Assembly (NCBI GenBank): GCA_947448865.1
Contig: CANFOW010000005.1
Location: 1 to 60,371 of the forward strand
Direction: 5' to 3'
DNA from: Actinomycetota bacterium
GTDB lineage: Bacteria; Actinomycetota; Actinomycetes; S36-B12; UBA5976
DNA length: 60,371 bases
The notes under the pieces are model-generated. The model was not told the DNA's origin. It did not search any database and saw only the letters and a list, made by a program, of their open reading frames with translations. Positions 57,104 through 60,371 of this stretch are shown here, one piece after another. The position numbers and the translations under genes are program-made. Position 1 is the first letter of the stretch. Each line of letters begins with the position of its first letter.

Positions 57104-58866
57104 GAACGCACTAGATCAACAATGTGCGACACGAAATCATCCACCGACACATTGACGTGTTCTCCGGATTTACGGTCCCGCACTTCGACTACTCCATCTG
57201 CAAGACCGCGACCAACAACTGCAATCGTAGGAATACCTAAGAGTTCTGAATCGTTGAACTTAACGCCAGGAGAAACGCCTCGACGATCGTCGAGAAGCAC
57301 GCGAACACCTAGTTTCTCCAAAGAGTCCGCAAACTTTTCAGCAACATCAAATGGCGCATCGTCTTTGCCTGTTGCAACAATATGAATGTCAGCTGGAGCT
57401 ACTTCACGCGGCCAAATTAATCCCTTGTCATCATGTGACTGCTCAGCAATTGTTGCAACGGCGCGCGAGACACCGATTCCGTAAGACCCCATAGTGACTG
57501 TGACCAGTTCACTGTTCTCGTTGAGCACCTGCAGGTCTAGAGCTTCGGCATACTTACGGCCAAGTTGGAATATGTGTCCGATTTCAATACCGCGAGCCAT
57601 CGAAATGTCTTCGCCACAATTTGAGCAACCATCACCCTTGCGTACTTCAGCTGCTTCGATAACTCCATCCCATGAAAAATCCCGACCAGCCACGAGGTCA
57701 TACACATGGTTGCCCTTGTTGTTTGCACCAGTAATCCAGCGAGTGCCTTCAACAACGCGTGGGTCAACAAGATATTGAATTCCCGACTTCGATGTCGCCC
57801 CAAGCACTTGTGGACCGATGTATCCCTTAACAAGCGCGGGGTATTTTTTGAAATCTTCTTCTTCGAAGGCTTCAATGGCGTAAGGGTGCATACCGGCCTC
57901 GACGCGTTTTAAATCAACTTCCCGATCACCAGGAAGTCCAATGACAAGAGGGCTCTTCGTGCCATCGACGGCGACCTTCATAAGAACGACGTTCTTGAGT
58001 GTGTCACTTGCTTGCCAATCACGGTCCGAACGTCGTAGTTCAACACGAGCATTAGAAACGTCAACCAAGCTTGCAATTGTCGGAGTATCAGGTGTGTCTT
58101 CGACGTGTGCGGCTGGAATGTGTGAGTAATCCTCAACAGCCGGTGGACGAGTGACGATAGCTTCCACATTGGCCGCCATGCCACATGAATGACATTTCAC
58201 ATATGTGTCTTCTCCGGTATCACATGGAGCAAGAAACTCTTCGCTCTTGGAACCACCCATCGCACCCGCCATTGCAGACACAATTTCGTAGTGAAGGCCA
58301 AGGCGATCAAACGTTGAAATGTACGCATCTCTATGGCGTTGATAGGACACATCAAGACCAGCATCATCAATGTCGAAAGAGTACGAGTCCTTCATAACGA
58401 ATTCACGAGCACGCAAAATTCCAGCACGTGGTCGGGCTTCGTCACGATACTTAATCTGGATGTGATAAATACACAACGGTAAATCTTTGTATGACGAATA
58501 TTCACCCTTCACCATCAGGGTGAACATCTCTTCGTGTGTTGGACCTAGTAAGTAATCAGCTTTTTTACGGTCCTGCAAGCGGAATAAATTGTCACCGTAA
58601 TCTTGCCAGCGATGAGTTTTTTCATATGGTTCTCGAGGCAGTAAGGCTGGAAAGTGGACTTCCTGGAAGCCCGCTGCATCCATTTCTTCACGCACAATAT
58701 TTTCAATATTGCGATACACCAGGTAGCCCAGAGGTAACCAAGACCAAATGCCCGGTGCGATGCGACGGACATATCCGGCGCGGACGAGCAACTTGTGGCT
58801 GGCAACTTCTGCATCAGCGGGATCCTCACGCAAAGTGCGCAGGAACAACGTCGACATTCGTAGCAC
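57100..58866 (-). CDS. proS: Prolyl-tRNA synthetase
   Basis: Charges tRNA-Pro. 588 residues of the bacterial class II form with the INS editing domain: [67 protein letters not shown], then the anticodon domain. GTG at 58866 has AAGGAG eight bases ahead. Fourth gene after ispG. Confidence 0.98.
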   Translation of the reverse strand: MLRMSTLFLRTLREDPADAEVASHKLLVRAGYVRRIAPGIWSWLPLGYLVYRNIENIVREEMDAAGFQEVHFPALLPREPYEKTHRWQDYGDNLFRLQDRKKADYLLGPTHEEMFTLMVKGEYSSYKDLPLCIYHIQIKYRDEARPRAGILRAREFVMKDSYSFDIDDAGLDVSYQRHRDAYISTFDRLGLHYEIVSAMAGAMGGSKSEEFLAPCDTGEDTYVKCHSCGMAANVEAIVTRPPAVEDYSHIPAAHVEDTPDTPTIASLVDVSNARVELRRSDRDWQASDTLKNVVLMKVAVDGTKSPLVIGLPGDREVDLKRVEAGMHPYAIEAFEEEDFKKYPALVKGYIGPQVLGATSKSGIQYLVDPRVVEGTRWITGANNKGNHVYDLVAGRDFSWDGVIEAAEVRKGDGCSNCGEDISMARGIEIGHIFQLGRKYAEALDLQVLNENSELVTVTMGSYGIGVSRAVATIAEQSHDDKGLIWPREVAPADIHIVATGKDDAPFDVAEKFADSLEKLGVRVLLDDRRGVSPGVKFNDSELLGIPTIAVVGRGLADGVVEVRDRKSGEHVNVSVDDFVSHIVDLVRS

Positions 58867-58920
58867 GGGGCAAACTCCTTGGTAGGTGTGGCTTTATCGT
58901 ACCGACAGATGTTTGCTGAA

Positions 58921-59760
58921 CTAGAACAGCACGGTCGCGAACGTGTCTACCTGTTCGTAGCCTGTTGCTCGATAAGTTGCCAAAGCGGCGGTGTTGAAGT
59001 CATTGACGTATAACGATGCTGTGCCAGCGATGTCATCGAGAACAAATTTGGTAACAGCAGCCATTGCAGGAACGGAAATACCCTGCCCACGAAACTGCGG
59101 ATTGACCCATACGCCTTGCACCTGAGCAACACCAGCGCCCACCGAGCCAATCTCGGCCTTGAACACAACGACTCCGTTGTCAATGCGAACAAAGGAATGC
59201 CGTGACGCGATGATGTCGGCGATTCGATTCCGATATAGCGTCGCAGCGCCGAATGCGACTGGCGAAATTCCTACTTCGTTGGTGAACATATCTATGCAGG
59301 CAGGCAGCACCACATCAAGATCTGCCGGAGTTGAGTATCGAACCTGATCGTCTGGAATCACTTTCGAGCGTTGGGACATTGCCATCACTGGTTGATTTCT
59401 TCGAATCTCTCGCGCCTTGCCCCAATGTGGCTCAAGTGTGGTCCATAAGTCGAGTACCTCGTCAACAGGTCCCACGATTGAAGAACACCGTCGACCTTGT
59501 CGAGCGAGTACTTGTGTGAATGCGACGCGAGATTCCGCAGTTGAGCAAATGGGAACTACGTTTGCTCCGCACAAAAGTGCGCTAACGAGAATGCCATCTT
59601 CAAAATAACCCAGCACATCACTGTAAGAATTGCGCAGAAATGATTTTGTACGTCCGTCTAGTCGCGAGGCTACATAACAATTTCTAATTGGTTCGGCATG
59701 CACCATCTCGAGCAATCGAGTGATGTGACGCCCATCAAGCGCACGAATGTCGTATGACAT
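58921..59760 (-). CDS. GNAT acetyltransferase with DUF4081
   Basis: 279 residues: N-terminal DUF4081 (AEPIRNCYVASRL to about 120) and C-terminal GNAT fold with GVWVNPQFRGQGISVPAM (acetyl-CoA loop) and LYVNDFNTAALATYRATGY. This pair is typical beside ispG/proS in actinobacteria. Substrate unknown. Starts two bases after ispG. Confidence 0.9.
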   Translation of the reverse strand: MSYDIRALDGRHITRLLEMVHAEPIRNCYVASRLDGRTKSFLRNSYSDVLGYFEDGILVSALLCGANVVPICSTAESRVAFTQVLARQGRRCSSIVGPVDEVLDLWTTLEPHWGKAREIRRNQPVMAMSQRSKVIPDDQVRYSTPADLDVVLPACIDMFTNEVGISPVAFGAATLYRNRIADIIASRHSFVRIDNGVVVFKAEIGSVGAGVAQVQGVWVNPQFRGQGISVPAMAAVTKFVLDDIAGTASLYVNDFNTAALATYRATGYEQVDTFATVLF

Positions 59761-59762
59761 AC

Positions 59763-60371
59763 CTACGACACGGTAACGACAGGATCGCCTTGTTCTTCCA
59801 TAGCGGCAGCTAACTTCATAGCTTCTTCTATGAGAGTTTCAACAATTTGATGTTCAGGCACCGTCTTGATGACTTCGCCTTTAACGAAAATTTGACCCTT
59901 ACCATTTCCGCTAGCAACACCAAGATCTGCTTCGCGCGCTTCCCCAGGGCCATTAACAACACATCCCATGACAGCAACACGCAATGGAACTTCAAGACCT
60001 TCAAGTCCAGCAGTAACCTGTTCGGCCAATGTGTACACATCAACTTGGGCACGCCCACATGAAGGACACGACACAATTTCTAGACCGCGTTCCCGCAAGT
60101 TAAGAGACTCAAGAATCTGATTGCCTACTTTTACTTCTTCAACGGGAGGCGCTGACAGCGAAACACGAATCGTGTCTCCGATGCCCTCCGACAGCAAAGC
60201 GCCAAACGCAACAGCGGACTTAATCGTGCCTTGGAATGTAGGGCCGGCTTCCGTTACACCGAGGTGAAGTGGATAGTCGCAACGAGCAGCAAGCAACCTG
60301 TACGCCTGAACCATGATGACCGGGTCGTGGTGTTTGACGGAAATCTTTATGTCACTAAATCCATGCTCTTC
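59763..60371 (-). CDS. ispG: 4-hydroxy-3-methylbut-2-en-1-yl diphosphate synthase (IspG), 3' part; gene runs off the right edge
   Basis: MEP isoprenoid pathway step. 202 residues of the C-terminal half remain: [35 protein letters not shown], and cysteines of the 4Fe-4S cluster in SCPSCGRAQ and [11 protein letters not shown]. It is followed closely by the GNAT gene. The catalytic N-terminus lies outside. Confidence 0.97.
   Translation of the reverse strand, partial: EEHGFSDIKISVKHHDPVIMVQAYRLLAARCDYPLHLGVTEAGPTFQGTIKSAVAFGALLSEGIGDTIRVSLSAPPVEEVKVGNQILESLNLRERGLEIVSCPSCGRAQVDVYTLAEQVTAGLEGLEVPLRVAVMGCVVNGPGEAREADLGVASGNGKGQIFVKGEVIKTVPEHQIVETLIEEAMKLAAAMEEQGDPVVTVS

Overview
The window is a chromosomal segment of an actinomycete (Actinomycetota) with moderate G+C (it reads as close to half) and tight gene packing. 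The evidence for the lineage is the gene order and several actinobacterial hallmark families: parE-DUF7455-DUF3048-primary sigma factor; nrdJ-nrdR-LysM-lexA; hflX-dapF-miaA-miaB-recX-recA-DUF3046-ClgR-cinA-pgsA-rimO-ftsK-rnj-dapA-thyX; dapB-M16-pnp-rpsO-ribF-truB-nrnA-rbfA-infB-ylxR-nusA-rimP; and proS-GNAT/DUF4081-ispG. LexA boxes are of the actinobacterial/Gram-positive type (TCGAAC-N4-GTTCGA). The moderate G+C, many 1-4 bp gene overlaps and absence of mobile elements suggest a streamlined, free-living (possibly aquatic) lineage; the exact order cannot be fixed from sequence alone. Almost every gene is on the minus strand.

Layout. 1-8.1 kb: the 5' two thirds of topoisomerase IV subunit B, a small DUF7455 protein, a DUF3048 lipoprotein, the primary sigma factor with a histone-H1-like Lys/Ala/Pro tail, a PKD-domain exported protein, DUF4192, a VOC protein and a DnaQ-like exonuclease. 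8.2-14.1 kb: a variable region with a coupled psuG-psuK-sixA operon (pseudouridine breakdown), a DUF1989 protein, a DUF305 lipoprotein that has lost its histidine pairs, and a two-gene unit encoding a pentameric ligand-gated ion channel homologue plus a rhomboid protease. 14.2-21.4 kb: nucleotide and DNA-damage control, with B12-dependent ribonucleotide reductase and NrdR behind tandem NrdR boxes, then a LysM division-inhibitor-like protein and LexA sharing a divergent region with three LexA boxes, then a DinG-type Fe-S helicase.

21.4-38.6 kb: a lipoprotein of unknown function and the long hflX to thyX block, which joins lysine/peptidoglycan synthesis (dapF, dapA), tRNA and ribosome modification (miaA, miaB, rimO), SOS repair (recA, recX), phosphatidylglycerol synthesis (pgsA), chromosome segregation (ftsK) and RNA decay (rnj). 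38.6-41.8 kb: an accessory transport segment (FTR1 iron permease, EamA exporter, small membrane protein, azlC-azlD) lying between thyX and dapB. 41.8-60.4 kb: dapB, M16 protease, pnp and the canonical translation block from rpsO to rimP, a Tat lipoprotein/DUF4439 pair, TSUP, HAD phosphatase, proS, GNAT and the 3' part of ispG.

The most noteworthy non-gene signals are: a 16-unit tandem heptanucleotide array filling the gap between two convergent genes (55485-55596); a perfect intrinsic-terminator-like hairpin inside the first codons of recX just after recA (27285-27313); three LexA boxes in 86 bp; two NrdR boxes one promoter-length apart; a 14-bp triplication across the lexA stop codon; and a structured leader in front of the DUF4192 gene (6622-6763). 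No rRNA, tRNA, CRISPR array, insertion sequence or phage gene was seen, and no gene-free stretch exceeds 300 bases.
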